Positions 25,851-39,485 of a stretch of 64,000 nt of DNA are shown here, in pieces; position 1 is the first letter of the stretch, and each line of letters starts with the position of its first letter. The notes under the pieces are model-generated. The model saw nothing but the letters and a program-made list of their open reading frames with translations. It had not been told where the DNA came from and did no database searches. A program made the translations under genes and the position numbers. The stretch lies in the NCBI GenBank assembly GCA_003508835.1, contig PUFA01000003.1:22453501-22517500 (forward strand). Direction: 5' to 3'. The stretch is from Eonycteris spelaea (Eukaryota > Chordata > Mammalia > Chiroptera > Pteropodidae).

Positions 25851-27051
25851 CGCTATTTTAAATCCAGGACTTTTTCAAAGAGATGCTAGGTACACATCAT
25901 CAATTCTACCTCTTTCTTTACTTTTTTTTTTTTTTTAGACTGGGCTATACTCTGCTTCAGGGTGATTTTTTTTGGTTGGTTTAGGAGTATCTGGTTCACT
26001 TAATTTGGTTGACCAAGAAAGCCTGGCCGGCAGGAAAGGTTAATTGATTTTTCTTGAAGTAATGGAGACCACACATAGTTACATATCTGCAAATCAACTC
26101 CAAAAGAGTCTTGGTCATCAGTAGAGGAAGCACTGTTTCTATAGTGAAATCTGCCATTAAAGAAACCGCCTCTTCACACACTGCACTAAATGGTTTTTTA
26201 ATGGCAAAGAAAGTTGTTTTCCAGGAAAGTGTAATCTAGTTGTTGCAATGAGATGAAGTATTTGTGAAGATAATTCAGCCTCAATGGGAATTATTACTTA
26301 ATGTATTAATTAATGTCTTCATTGCCCAATCGTGTGAGGCCAAAGTGACTTGATGACTCAATTTTTTGAAAAATTACTTGTTTTCAATGCCCTTTTGTGT
26401 AGTTTGAAACAGATGTACATGCTACGGATCATACTAATAGCAAATATAAAATAAAATAAATGAGAGTAAACTTTGTACTTTTTGTTTTTTTAACGTTTCT
26501 GAACCCTTTTTTTTATTGATCACCATACAAGCAGTTGGGAGATAGGGATGACCATGTGATATACAATTGATGCAATTAGGTAAACGATTTCTAATGTCAC
26601 TTAACAGATTAATGAAAACTAAGAGTGGTAAGGTATGCTTCCTATAATCCATCTCATTGCACTTACTGAATATCTTCTATTTGCAGAATACTGTTCTCTC
26701 TTTCCCCCACAATATTCAGAACTGAATGCTAGACAGAATATAAGATTTTTGAAGCACTAGGTATAAGAATTAAGGAGATCCCAATATATCTTCATATACC
26801 TGTGCCTAGGATTTGAGCTTTATTTAATATTCAGAGTTAATGCTGAAATGGATGACTGGTGTTAATTGTATAGAATGATCATGCAATTTGGGGACCAGAG
26901 TTAAATTAGCCACACTACTAGAGGAGTCTGTGGGCCACATCCAGCTATTGTCCACTATTCTCCTAAGAGAACTCTGAGCCTCATCTTTAAAGTAACTCAA
27001 GAAATATTTTTAACATGTTACTTTGAAAGAATGCAAAGTATTGGTCTACCC

Positions 27052-27114
27052 AATTGTCAGTATACTCCAGCTGCCCTTTGTCAAATTGTCAGTATACTCC
27101 AGCTGCCCTTTGTC
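27052..27114. repeat. Two-copy 32-bp tandem duplication
   Basis: AATTGTCAGTATACTCCAG begins at both 27052 and 27084; 31 consecutive bases of the two copies are identical. The identity suggests a recent event. Confidence 0.95.
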
Positions 27115-28789
27115 TCCAAGGACAGTGAAGGATCAGGAACCTCACAGCAAAGGTTTGGAAATATATTTGACTTTAATTTACTGGTTCAAGGCCCTGTGCT
27201 GCTGAAATGAAGTGGGCTAGGTAAGTTATTACCTTCCCCTTATTTCCTTGGAATTGTGAAGGCCGAGCTCTTAGAATTTGATTAAAGGGGCAGAGAAAAG
27301 TGGTGGTGTGTCAATTTCCTAGCATCAATTTAAATTTAGCCCAGTTTAAGTTAGCTAAGAAATACAAATGGAACATATAAGAAATGGAGCATATTCCAGG
27401 TGACATTTCTCACTGTTCGTGATTTCTTTTTTTAAAAAAATCTGTTATGTGCCCATTGTATATACCTGAAAAGGACAAGTGTCTGGGGTGAATGAGTATG
27501 GAGTTCAGAGTCAGTGTCAGGATTGTCTCCCTGAACCAGAAGGAGTAAGGAAGGTGATTAGGGATGTTATTTCAGGAACACTAGTCACAGTATCTAGAGA
27601 AACAGAATGGTATATAGCAATTGTGTCTGGTGGGTGGCGTCAGAAAGAGCTTCAGGTGGTGATTCAGAAGGCTAGCGTGTTTAGGCAGTTCAGAGTATGA
27701 GAACTGACAACTTGCCTAGGTTCAGAGAGGCAAGTACATATTGTCAGGTAAGTCAGCCAGCCTCTGCTAGATTCACAAAGGAGACTCTAGCTGCTAGAGG
27801 ACTCAGTCTTGAATGTCTTTGATGAACCAAGTAGATTAACAAGGCAAAAGAATATTCACAAAGAAACATGGCAACATCTGTACCAGAGAAACCCAGTCGC
27901 TAAAGCTGGAACCCAAATTAAAGCAGATTTTCAGTATTTGAAGTTGAGTAACCTGAGAAATTGTCCCAGTATGGCCTAGCATATCACATAACCTGGGACA
28001 GGATTTTTCTAGAGTAAGTCAAGTAGGGCTCAGTTTCTAGATAGGAGTCCTACTGGCACAAGCATATGAGGAACAGGAGGCCACCAGGGCAGAGACAAAC
28101 AGAAGATGGTTGGTGAAGAAATGTTTGTATTATTTCAAAGTCATTAAATAAGACCACAACAGTATTTCTTGCCTGAATTTAAGGCAGGTTCATAAAATTT
28201 TATTTAAAATCGAGTGTTAATTAATATATAGTCATACTTTTATTATTTAACAAATAGTTAATTAACTCAAAATGTATGTATTACCAGCAGACTTCACTCT
28301 GGAAATGTGTCGCACAAAGTATTTGCTAACGCGGCTTTAGGACATTTTGATTAACAGTTGCTCACATGTACTTGAGAATGTCAATTTTAGTATGCTACCC
28401 AAATTTCTAACTTCATTTATTACAAGAGATTGCATAGTTATGACAGTAAAGCAAAAACATTTCAAGTCTGCAAGAATAGTTTATAACTGCAGGGAAAAAT
28501 ATATAGACCTTTATAATATCTTTTGACATTTTATCAAATCCATACTTGGTTAGTACCATAGAGTTTATAGGTTTATAAAAAGGCAAAACAGTTTTTGGAA
28601 ATTCTTCACCCAATTATACACATAATAGAGTTTAAAATACTGTTATATTAGTAAATTAATATCTATTTCATTTTTAAATTCAGTTAGACTCAATTTCATG
28701 TATTGATGCTACCAGTAGGTCCAATGAACTTTTTCCTAAAAGTGGAGTATTTTTCAGACAATCTTATCCCAGTAAATACATGATCATCT

Positions 28790-28980
28790 ACTGAGTTGCT
28801 TATGCCAGAAACCTGAGAGTCATTCTTGATAACTTTTCCTTTTTAACACTTGGCATTCAATAAATCACCGAATCCTGTCAAGTCTACCTCCAAAAATATA
28901 TATTACATCTCTTCGCTTTTCTGTATTACCCTAGACCTCACTTTCTCTCAAGGTCTCCTCTTTATTACCCAGACCCGCAG
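28790..28980 (-). mobile_element. L2 LINE fragment
   Basis: ACCTGAGAGTCATTCTTGAT followed by AATCCTGTCAAGTCTACCTC is a recognisable piece of the L2 3' coding/UTR region read backwards. Confidence 0.65.
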
Positions 28981-29179
28981 TTTCTATTGGCTACAACAAA
29001 AAATGTGAATAGCACACTACAGAGTGATTTGATCAATAAACATTTATGGATGGAAAGTTTTAAATATGTTTCTAGGTAACATATATCTCTCACCGCTCCT
29101 TTTGATGTACAGAAGAAAAACTGTTGAGCAAATACACAAATAAGCAGTTCCTTATTCTGAGCATTGTTACTATACATGG

Positions 29180-29290
29180 CCTTGCTTCCTTCCTTCTTTC
29201 CTGCTCTTTCTTTACTCTCTCCCTTCCCATCTCTTAATCTCTTTATCCCTCACTTTCACCCTCTTTCTCTTTCCTCCTTTCCTCCCTTGA
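29180..29290. repeat. Pyrimidine-rich tract
   Basis: About 110 bp almost wholly C and T, built on TTCC, TTTC and CTCT words without a fixed period. Confidence 0.75.
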
Positions 29291-29314
29291 AGTATTTACA
29301 ACCGATTCCATAAT

Positions 29315-29520
29315 TATCATGCACTAGCACTCTGATGGAACCTCCAAAGATGTTCCCTTTGTCCTCTTTAATCCACACCACAGTCCTCTGAGGTAGGGGC
29401 TGTTATTAGCTCATATTACAATGAGAAAATTTGGGCTCCGAGAGCTTAAGCGGCTCATTCACTGATAAATAAGATACTGATAAGGGTGCAAACAGTGTGA
29501 CACTGGAGGCGTGGGGATCA
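29315..29520 (-). mobile_element. MIR SINE
   Basis: Inverted MIR: TCTTTAATCCACACCACAGT, CTCTGAGGTAGGGGCTGTTA, ATGAGAAAATTTGGGCTCCG and AGAGCTTAAGCGGCTCATTC are in order. Confidence 0.8.
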
Positions 29521-31449
29521 ATTAGTTCGGCATGGCAATATTTTGAGCAATGAAAAATTAAGGTCTGAACTAGGGCAGTAGCAGAAGAAATGTAAATTAG
29601 GGGAAGATGAGGTATACAATAAAAAGAGGTTCTGTAAAAGTGCTGATGGGCACTTTTTAACAAAAATCCATAGGGCCTCATGAGTACTGAAAGCATATTT
29701 CATTCTTCAAGCAACTTTACGTGGTATTCAGCAAATCATCGGAAATATATAACAGAAAGAAGGCAGAGTTGATAACTGATTCTCAATTAAGTTTCACGAT
29801 GCTTAGATTCCTGCTTTGTTTTAGCCAAGGCATTATTGTTGGCTGCAAGGACCGTCTTTCGAATGATGCCTTCCAATTCCCTTCAGTGAGACTGCCATCC
29901 AGGTGAAACCACTTAAAATTTTTAAAAGGCTCTTTACTAAAGTAACTGTTAGTGTTTAGAGATGGACTTGTTTTTCCTTGCGGATCACTCTAGAGACACG
30001 AAGGGAAAATGCCAGTGTGCAATGGAATATGTAGAGTTAAAAATAGAAGCTTATGAAATGTGGCTACTGAGAAAGATTTGAGGTGGCGGGCTTATGTTTC
30101 TCTCTTTTCTTATTACTTATATGTATCTAGAGTGAAGATAAAGGAATGACTTAACGGGGCCTGTGAAAAAGGATAATACCACGTCACCAAATTAGGACTA
30201 TATCAGACAATTAGAGATGGGGGATGGAGGAATTTAGAGAAGCTGCTCTTTATAGTTCTTTTTTCTTTTCAAATCTGAAAAAAAAATTCTGGAATTAATA
30301 CTTGATTCACTGCAACAGTGAAAGGATTCATTTCTCTCTCTCAAGTAATGAAAGGACCAAAAGTCAAGTCACAGCTACTAGAATTGATTTTTCAAAAGTC
30401 AAAGGCCATGTGTTAAGTACTTTTAATAAAAATCACTACCAGGCTTGTCCAAGAAGACTAGTTCATGTTACAGTAATGTCCCCATAACAGCGACAGCTTT
30501 AGGTGGCTTGGTGAGGGAATGGGCAATGAAGTCCGAGCACTGGGAGAACAGATCTCCTATAGAAAAGAAATACATTGTACCCTTAAATAAGAAAAAATAT
30601 CTGAACACTTTCATTCAACTTACCAAAACAGTATGATTTGGGACATCCAGCCATATCATCTGCAGAAAAATTTAGAAAATTTGAGCACGAGACTCTGCAA
30701 ACTACTTGTGCTTGCTTGAAATCAATGAGGTGCTAATAAACTTAGCTGCTACCCACATATGAGGGATGAGTAAAATGATAGAATTACTTTCAAAGATGAG
30801 CAATAACCATTGAGGTGGTTCACCTCCTGACATGTAGAGTGTACGGCTGACTCTATTAATTAATTGCTGGTAGGCATTGATATTAAATATTGGCTATGTG
30901 GGAATAATTTTTGCAGTCACTGGAAATCCCCAAATATGATAAAGAAAAATTATCTGTCAAAACTAAGTATTTCTCATGTAATCATTAGTATAATTAAGTT
31001 CTTCAAGCTTATCAAGTGATTTACAATCATTTGGTAGACATACTAAGCACAATTATTCTCTCTTTTTCAATATGCGCATTGAAATTTAGGTCATTTGTAA
31101 GATTTATGAGAGGTCCCTCAGCAAGGCTATAGCAAAGCATTAACTGGAAATCATAAGGTTTTATCTCTTGATCTAAGGTTTTATGTCTTCATTTGTATTT
31201 TCATTTTCTATTTGAAATTAACTTTGACTTTTAAAAACAAGCTTGTAGTCCTTAGGAAATGACAGCTTTGCCAAGGGCTTCTTACAGGAAGGCCTATTGG
31301 ACATATTAAAAAGTATTTAAATCCAGTTTTGTTCCTTTCTAGAATATTTTTAGGAGAAATTAGGTGAGTAAAATTGCCAAGTAGACACTGTATGATAACT
31401 TATTTAGTAGGAAATGATGAAAAGAATGTTAGAGTCAACAGTTGGATAA

Positions 31450-31610
31450 TCTTCCAGCGACCAGCGATGGTACAGTGTGACTTCTGGCCATTCATTTTAC
31501 TCTCTGCCTCAATTTCCTCCTAGTAAAATTGTAAAATGGTGATAATATCTGCTATGACTACTTTGAAGCACTGAAAAATAAAAATAAGATGAATATAATG
31601 TATATTGCAG
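31450..31610 (+). mobile_element. MIR SINE fragment
   Basis: Forward MIR: CTCTGCCTCAATTTCCTCCT, then GTAAAATGGTGATAATATCT and a tail resembling the MIR 3' part. It ends about 420 bp before the DCC acceptor. Confidence 0.65.
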
Positions 31611-32015
31611 AATATAAGTATAAGATACAACTATTCATCAGATCTAGTTTTCTCTTCTAAAACACTTGCGAGCAAAGAACACGTCCACATATATGCATTT
31701 GTGTATATGTTTGGAGGAAGTAGGAGGGGTGAGTGAGTCTCTGTGTATCCAAGGCTATGAGTTCTTTGGGAGCCAGGGATAATATATTATTATTTTATTC
31801 ATGAGTTTATCTCCCAAAGATCTTAGCCAATCAAATGAATTGTGTATTTTTGTCAAAATTAGACATATGGGAATACTGGCAGATTGTAAGAATGGATTTA
31901 ATTTAGTTCTAAGGGCAGTCGCTAACCCTTCTTGCCTCTTTGCTTTATTCATACTCAGGTTCATGTCATTTCTTAGACCCTATCTTTTTTGTCCATCCTT
32001 TCTCCAATGTTTTAA

Positions 32016-32324
<309 letters not shown>

Positions 32325-34079
32325 TGATATTCTCTACAATTCTTTATATATTTTGTTTCTGGATCATCCTTTTAATAAATGCATCATAGCTTTTGTTTAC
32401 CCATATGAGTTTCTCAGCAATGTCAATTCAACAATAACTCCTATTATTAAATAACTTTCAACTTTTTTAACTAATAACTCTTAAAAGTCATTTAGTCACT
32501 TTAATCTCGCCTTCCTCAATCTCCAGGGGTGATGATAGGGTTGGGAAATGGGGTAGCTTGGGAAAGAAACAGACAGATTATTGTACTTTTCATAAATATG
32601 TAAGTAAATTCACTTTTCTAGCAATACTGGTAGAACTCGTGTAGGTCGGACTTCTCTATAAACATGAGGCCCAGTTTCTATGCAATAGTTAGGTAATTTT
32701 TTTATTTTATAAAATTTATAAGTCTGTATTTCCTTTTAACTTTTGGAACTCAACACATACCAGTTTAGTTGCCTAGAAACCAGAGACTGAGGAAGACTTT
32801 CAAAGTCAAGCCTTTGGGGCGCAAGCCCAGGAAACCAAGAGTGAAGGAATGAGGGAAATGAGCCAGCGTAGAAGAGAAATCAAATAATGGTGACATGTCA
32901 TCAAGCTGGCCATGAGTTTGGTACAAACAAACACAGAACTTGCTTGGTCTCATGTGGTTTCTCCTGAGAGGCTCTGTGAACTGCTATTGTCTCACAGTCA
33001 ATGACTGGAGAGAAAGTGTGAGCAGTTTCTTTCTTGCCTCTCATTAGTCAAAATCCACTGACAAGTTGCATCCTGTACCTCCAGACAGCTCCCTCGGAAG
33101 CCAGAGCTTCTATGCAGTGTGCAAATGGAATTCTGTCCTTGTCAATCAGCACATATGTGGTGATGGTTTGGTTTAGGGTAGCAGCAGCAGCACTTAGGAC
33201 TTGAGAGCCCTAAGCAGAGCATCAACTGTTGCCAGGGGCTTGGGAAGCAAAGCTTATAGCAATGGCTCATGGCGAGGATTGGTGGGTAAAGTTGAGCAAA
33301 TCTGGGATGGCACATAAACTGGATCCAGGATAATATACACATGAAAATTCATAAGTTATAGCTAGTAGATAAAATAAAGTATTGTTGCAAATAAAAAGAA
33401 AAGAAAGTTACCCCTAATTTATACCTTTCTCTTTACTAAGTTCTCAGTAAATTTCCATTTAAAATCACCATGACTCACGCACACCCTGCCACACACACAC
33501 AAATTTTAAGCCGGTTGTTCAGCTGACAACCTGAGACTTGATAGAAACTTTTTCTTTCCAACCCACTCAGGTTGTTTGCCTTTTATGCCTATAAAATTTT
33601 AGCATAATGGCGAGAGTATTTCCAAGGTAAATTGCCAAAAAAACATGTTACTTGTCTAAAATCTGGACAGTCTCCTAGGCAGGCATTGTGAAATCTATGT
33701 GGAAGTCATGGCACTCTATCACGCCATTTAAAAAGCTTAAGAAAGGCCAAGATTCTATGCCTTTTTCTCTCATGAAATAATGGAAAGAAGTAAACATAAT
33801 TGAAGTTGAAGAGAGGTAATGTATTCATTTAGATATTTAATACAACATGTAGTTTACTTTGAAATAAAACACCAAAATGAAAAAATCTTGCTGAAAATTT
33901 TTCAGTATAATTCCTAAGATTTATGTTAGATAAGAAGAGAAGACACTAAAGATAATTTAGTCCAAGCCTTGTATTAATAGATATGGGCAGTTGAAGCCCT
34001 GAAACTTTTTTTTTAATCGTCACTTTTCTTTCTCAAATAAAAAGGATTAAAAATATAAAATAAATTTCTTTTTATAAAA

Positions 34080-34850
34080 TAACTAATTAAAGGATGAGCA
34101 TTTCAATAGAGAGACTGAGGATCAGATATTCAATTTACAGAACTGTAAATGGCCAATAAGGATAATAAAATATTCAATCCTACTAGTTAAGAAATACAGA
34201 TTCAAACAAAAATAAGTTAGCACTTTTCTTTGATTAAAGTAATAATTATAGAAATGAATGATGATACCCTTTTCTGGAAAGCATATTAGAGAAATCAGAA
34301 CTTTCACATACCATGTGGGACAGAAAATTTCTAGAATCTTTCTGGAAGCAATGTGCAGATATATTATATACTGATATATATGTGTGTGTATATTTATGAA
34401 GAATAAATGTGTGATCCAGGTTTAGAACTTTTAGGAGTTTATTCCAATTCTGCAGCCATATTTTTTGCACAGTTTTTAACTATAAACATGTTCATTGTAC
34501 TGTTACTTTAATAGCAAATAATGAGAAAAAAGATCCTAATTATCCAATTATTGGCAGTTACCTAGAAAATTCAGACAATCATATCATGTAAAACTGCGTA
34601 TCTATTGAAAATGTTGCACTGTAAAAATATTAAATTATATATTAAATATTTTAAACATATTAAATGAATAACTCAGTGTTAAATCACTATTAGTATACAA
34701 GCCCATATTTTTAAACAAAAATATGTGAACTCATTGGAAATATTTATAATAATATAGACACCAAAATATTAATAGTAATTGTTACTTACTTTAATAATAA
34801 TAAAATATGTTTTTAATTGCATGTATAAAGTGAAAAGTTACAAAAATTGA
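34080..34850 (+). mobile_element. Old L1 (L1M/HAL1-like) 3' part
   Basis: AAATGGCCAATAAGGATAAT, AGAACTTTCACATACCATGT, TTATTCCAATTCTGCAGCCA and AACATGTTCATTGTACTGTT follow the order of the end of an ancient L1 ORF2 and its UTR. It is very diverged; no reading frame survives. Confidence 0.65.
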
Positions 34851-35151
34851 GGTTCCTCCCCGTAAAGGTAGCTATATGCCTGCTGAACAGCTAAGAAGGG
34901 GTTTGTCCAGAAAATAAATGAAGGAGAGTAGCCACATAGCCAAAAAATCTTGCTAGTGTGAATCGTTTAGTATTTGTGAGTGTTCTTGGCAAATGGAATT
35001 TTTCACATTCAGCTCAGTATTATCAAATCAAGATTCTAACTCCCTATCTATACAGATTTTTAGAATTTTTTTTCTCTTTACAAAGGTATAATAATTTTAA
35101 AAAATAACCATATAGAGCATCAAGTATTAGTCTTTTTCTATTAAAGACCCT

Positions 35152-35585
35152 ATAATAGTTCTAGGGCTGTGTAACAAATTACCATAAATATAGTAGCTCA
35201 AAACAACAAAAATGTATTATTTCAGTTTAGGAATTTGAAAGCCCAAAATCTGTGTATCAGCAGAGTTGATTCTGGAGACTCTGAAAGAGAATCCATTCCA
35301 TGTCTCTCTTCTAACCTCTTCTGATGGTTGCTGGCAGCCCTTGACATCCCTTGGTTTGTCCTTGCTCAGATCTTTGCCTCTATCTTGCATCACCTTCCTC
35401 TGTGTGACTCTCTTCTTGTAAGGACACCAGTCATCGCTCTAGATCACACCATCAACCCAGAATGATTTCTTCTCAAGATCTTGAACTTATTGTATCTGCA
35501 AGGAACCTTTTTCCAAAGAAGGTCGCATTCTGGTGTTCCAATTGTACATGAGGTTTGAGGGGACAGTATTCAACTTACCACAGAT
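35152..35585 (-). mobile_element. MLT1-type MaLR LTR
   Basis: Starts TAGTTCTAGGGCTGTGTAAC and AAATTACCATAAATATAGTA, then CTGATGGTTGCTGGCAGCCC, CTTGTAAGGACACCAGTCAT and, at the end, GGGGACAGTATTCAACTTAC. This is an inverted MaLR solo LTR of close to full length. Confidence 0.85.
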
Positions 35586-37034
35586 TCCTTTTATTGTTTT
35601 TTTTCCTTTCAAGGACAATCATTTTTAATTGTAACCTCTAATAATCTTTATTCAAAAATAAATAATTCAGTCCTACATTTTTATTCATCTAAAATATGTG
35701 TGACAATTAGAGCTTCTAATCAGCGTTAGATAACCCATCATCACTCTGGTTTAATATCATTCTGGCCAAAAGCAAAGCAATGGGATGAATTAATTAGCTT
35801 ATTATTGGACTAGCTTACAAATGCCTACTTCCATCTTTACAGATTTGTAGAAATCTGGACTCCAAATAGGAAGCCTTTATTCATATTGTTCCTTCTTCAT
35901 TTCAATACTTATAAAAGGCATTTGAGAATGAAAACATCACCTGAGCAGTTATATTTGCAACTGTACCTGATACTTAGTGCAAGAAAAGTCACAGACTCCA
36001 TTTTTAATGTGAACTCAAGAAATAAAAAAGAGCCAGAGAATAGATTCATACTATTAAAACACGAAAAGCTAGTCTTAGGAAACTTCTCTCTTCCTCTCCG
36101 CCGCTCTGTGACCTGGCTTCGGTCATGTCTGTTGCATTTCTAGATTTGTGGGACTGTCTTCAGTGTACAAAGTGTGGAGAAACTGGGAAGTACCACACAC
36201 TGGAAGATTGGTTGTGGTTTTGACTTGTCCTCAGGAAATACTTTGTAACTAATGCACTTTTTAGAAGCAGAAGTAATTGATTTTCTGTAGGAATCCTCAG
36301 AACTTTAAAAATGTACAGGATTCGACCCCATGTTTTCAAAACCTATAAGACACATGGATGTGTTGATTTGGCTGTTAGAAAATTGGAAATGCCAGAATAC
36401 TTCATTTGGATGACATAAATATTCAGGTGTAGAAACTCAAACAGTTTTGGTTTTTTTTTTTTTTACAATCTTTTATCTGCTAGACAGATGTTTGTTGTTG
36501 TGTGTGTGTTGTCGGGATAATGAGACATCTGCAAAAAACAAAGTAATTCAGAGTTATAACAAGGATTTTAAATCGCTGTTATCAGTTTTATTGTGGGGAC
36601 CCATGTCAACTACATTTTAAAGGACTGTTTCTAATTTTTGTGCGCTCTTCAGGGAAGGTTGTTTGGAATTGAATTTAGGAGTTTTCTTGTGTTTCATGGC
36701 CAATATAGAATAAACATAATGATAAACATGCATTGGTATTTTATGGACTGAAAAATTGAAACAATAGAGTAGCAATTTTATAACAAGGTTAACATTAGGG
36801 AAATAAAGGGAGATTATATCATTTGAATAATACACCGTCTCTTGCCATAAGTTCTAAGAAATTAGACATAGAACAGAAGAATTACAGAGCTTAAAGGCAC
36901 TTAGTATTGGGGATAGAAACAGGCAGATGACAATTTGCTTTCAACAAGAGAATTCTTTTACAGCTAAGAAAAACATTGCTGCCTACACCATACTTCCTTT
37001 AGAATTAAATTATACTTAGAAGCAGTAGGAATCT

Positions 37035-37057
37035 ACACACACACACAGACACACACA

Positions 37058-37090
<33 letters not shown>
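37035..37090. repeat. AC microsatellite with two AG interruptions
   Basis: 56 bp of AC units. The pattern ACAGAC occurs twice in the left half; the right half is pure. Confidence 0.95.
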
Positions 37091-37095
<5 letters not shown>

Positions 37096-37149
37096 GAGTT
37101 AACTGTAGGTTGAGATGAAATTAAACAGCATGGACGGCACCATTCATCT

Positions 37150-37260
37150 CACCCAAAGCCCTAGTTTTATAGAAGAGGTAACTGAGGTCTGAAGGGTGAC
37201 AAAAAGTCCGTCACTAGTTAAATCACAGGCATTCTGACTCCTAGTTTTGTGCTTCTTGTA
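37150..37260 (-). mobile_element. MIR SINE fragment
   Basis: AGAAGAGGTAACTGAGGTCT, then TAGTTAAATCACAGGCATTC and TGACTCCTAG match the middle of inverted MIR. Confidence 0.6.
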
Positions 37261-37384
37261 ACATATGATGTTGTTTTCTTTAGCTCACTTTATGTGAATG
37301 GCTCTGGCTGTTATATGAATCTGTAAAAGAATAGTAATATTAAAAATAATTCTAACATTTGTAACACTAATAATACCAGTATCA

Positions 37385-38140
37385 ACTGTGACAACAGCCG
37401 CTATGCTGAAAACAGTATAGAGGTTCCTCAAAATACTAAAAATAGAACTTCCAATGACCTAGCAATCCCGCTTCTAGTCCGAAAGAATTGAAATCAGGAT
37501 CTTAAGAGATATTTGTATTCCTATATTCATTGCAGCATTATTCACATAGCCACGACACGGATATAACCCATAAGTCCATAGACAAGACAAATGGATTTTT
37601 AAAATGTGGTATGTACATCCAATGGAATATTATTCAGCCTTTAAAAAGAAGGAAATCCTCCTGCTTGAGACAAAATAGATGGATCTGAAAGATGTTATGC
37701 TTAGGGAAATGTTAGTCATTGAAGGACAAATACTGCATGACTCCACTTGGCATGATATCTAAAATAGTCCAGCTCACAGAAGCAGAATATAGATTGCTGG
37801 TTGCCAGGGGAGAGGGAGCAGAACTGGCGAGTTGTTTAATGGCCATGAAGTGATAGTTATACAAAATGAAGTAAGTTCTAGTGGTCGTCAACATAGCGCC
37901 TGTAGCTCATGATATTGTATTGTGCAGTTAAAAACCGGTTAAGAAGGTATTTCACATTAAATGTTCTTACCATTTTTTTTAAAAAAAAGCAACAGGGCAC
38001 GAGAGTTTTATGGATGTCATAGATATATTGGTTACTTTGATTTTGGTGATGATATTACAGTGTTTCCATATATCAAATATCTCAAAATGTACATATAAAT
38101 ATGTACATTTTTTAGTACATTAAATTTACCTCAGTAAAGC
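37385..38140 (+). mobile_element. L1 (L1MB-like) 3' end
   Basis: GTATAGAGGTTCCTCAAAAT, GACCTAGCAATCCCGCTTCT, CAATGGAATATTATTCAGCC, GCTGGTTGCCAGGGGAGAGG and, near the end, TACCTCAGTAAAGCTG. This is the tail of ORF2 and the 3' UTR, in the same direction as DCC. Confidence 0.9.
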
Positions 38141-38179
38141 TGAAAAAATCTCCATGATAAGAAAAAAAAGCTTTATATA

Positions 38180-38360
38180 TTTCAAATTTAATCTTTATCA
38201 CAGTTTTTGTTTATATATTCCCATTTTATTATGAGGAAACTTAGGCGAAGAGAGGGGCTAGTAAGTTTTTCAAAGTCACACACCTAATAAGTTTTGGAAC
38301 TTCAAATCTAATTCTTCCCGACTGAAAATCTATACTCTTAACTCTTAAACTACAGTTACT
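38180..38360 (-). mobile_element. MIR SINE
   Basis: CCCATTTTATTATGAGGAAA, CTTAGGCGAAGAGAGGGGCT and TTCAAAGTCACACACCTAAT match inverted MIR. Confidence 0.8.
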
Positions 38361-39289
38361 GTATTGCTTACTACAGGCAATAAATGTATTGTTATGTGTT
38401 TATGCAGGTATGGAAAGAGATATCTTGCAGATAATAAAAAGTGAAGATTAGCTCTGCAGCTATAGAAGCCAAATAATTTAGAGAAGGTCAAATCAATGCT
38501 TTTGAACCAATTTATTTTAAAAATACTATTTAATATTTCTCTTAGTCCAACTCAGGAAACACATCTCAGATAGCACCTTTGAGAAATACGTACACAAAAC
38601 AGTTTTGTTTACAGATGGCTTCCCTCTACCTCACTCCAGTGAATGAATGAGCACATCAATCAACCCATGCAGTGTTGGAAGACCTTTCATACCAGCTATC
38701 AGTGCTGGGGCCCAAAATATTGCTGGTTCATGGTGATTGTTTCTGTAACTTTTGAAGATACCTCCTTTTTAACAAGGTAACATTTTTTTTCCAAGGAAGA
38801 GAACAACCTAATTCTGCCTTAAATTGAATTTGGGGTTTTATTGATCTCTCAGATTAGTCCACTGCCAAATTAATAGATTCGTCAATTCTGTCTTGTCTGC
38901 CTGTCCATTATTTAGTTCTGGATATAATCATAATAGACAAAAATTCCTTCCTAATTTCACAGTGCTTTACATTTGCTGCTGCTGTTTCTTGTACATCCAC
39001 AGCCTAGGCCGGTAGGCCTTTGACGAGAACAATATGCCTCTCTAAGTCCCGTTAGGAGGTAGGGCAGAGCCCCAAGAATCCACCCAGAGTGGTCCAAATT
39101 GTGATGAAAACACCACAGGGTGTCCTTGCTTGATTTTTTTTTTTTTGAGCCATAATATTTTTATTTTTAAAGTGAAGTAATAATGTATTCTGTGCCAAAA
39201 TCAGAGGGAATTTGAAAATAAGGGAGAAGATAACCTGCAAATATTAGTTAAACTTTATATCCATTAAATGCTTAATTTCACCACCAGTT

Positions 39290-39485
39290 TTTACAAGCAG
39301 TTTGTCATTTGATTCTCAAAAGAATAATCTAAGATGGAAAGGCAGCTCTTATTACCTAATGACTTTACATGGGAAATTGAGATTAGAAGAGCATTCGGTA
39401 CATCTAAAACCTGCCCAGACAAGTGTCCCTCACAGCAAAGAAGCAGGAATATCTGCAGCCTAGAATTCTGAGGGTCATTTTCAGA
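39290..39485 (-). mobile_element. MIR SINE fragment
   Basis: TTTGTCATTTGATTCTCAAA, GGAAAGGCAGCTCTTATTAC and ACATGGGAAATTGAGATTAG follow inverted MIR order, with considerable divergence. Confidence 0.5.

Noticed and set aside
25829..25936. A22 and T17 facing each other as a hairpin
   Set aside because: Homopolymer pairing over a ~70-bp gap is common in AT-rich introns and shows no flanking complementarity.
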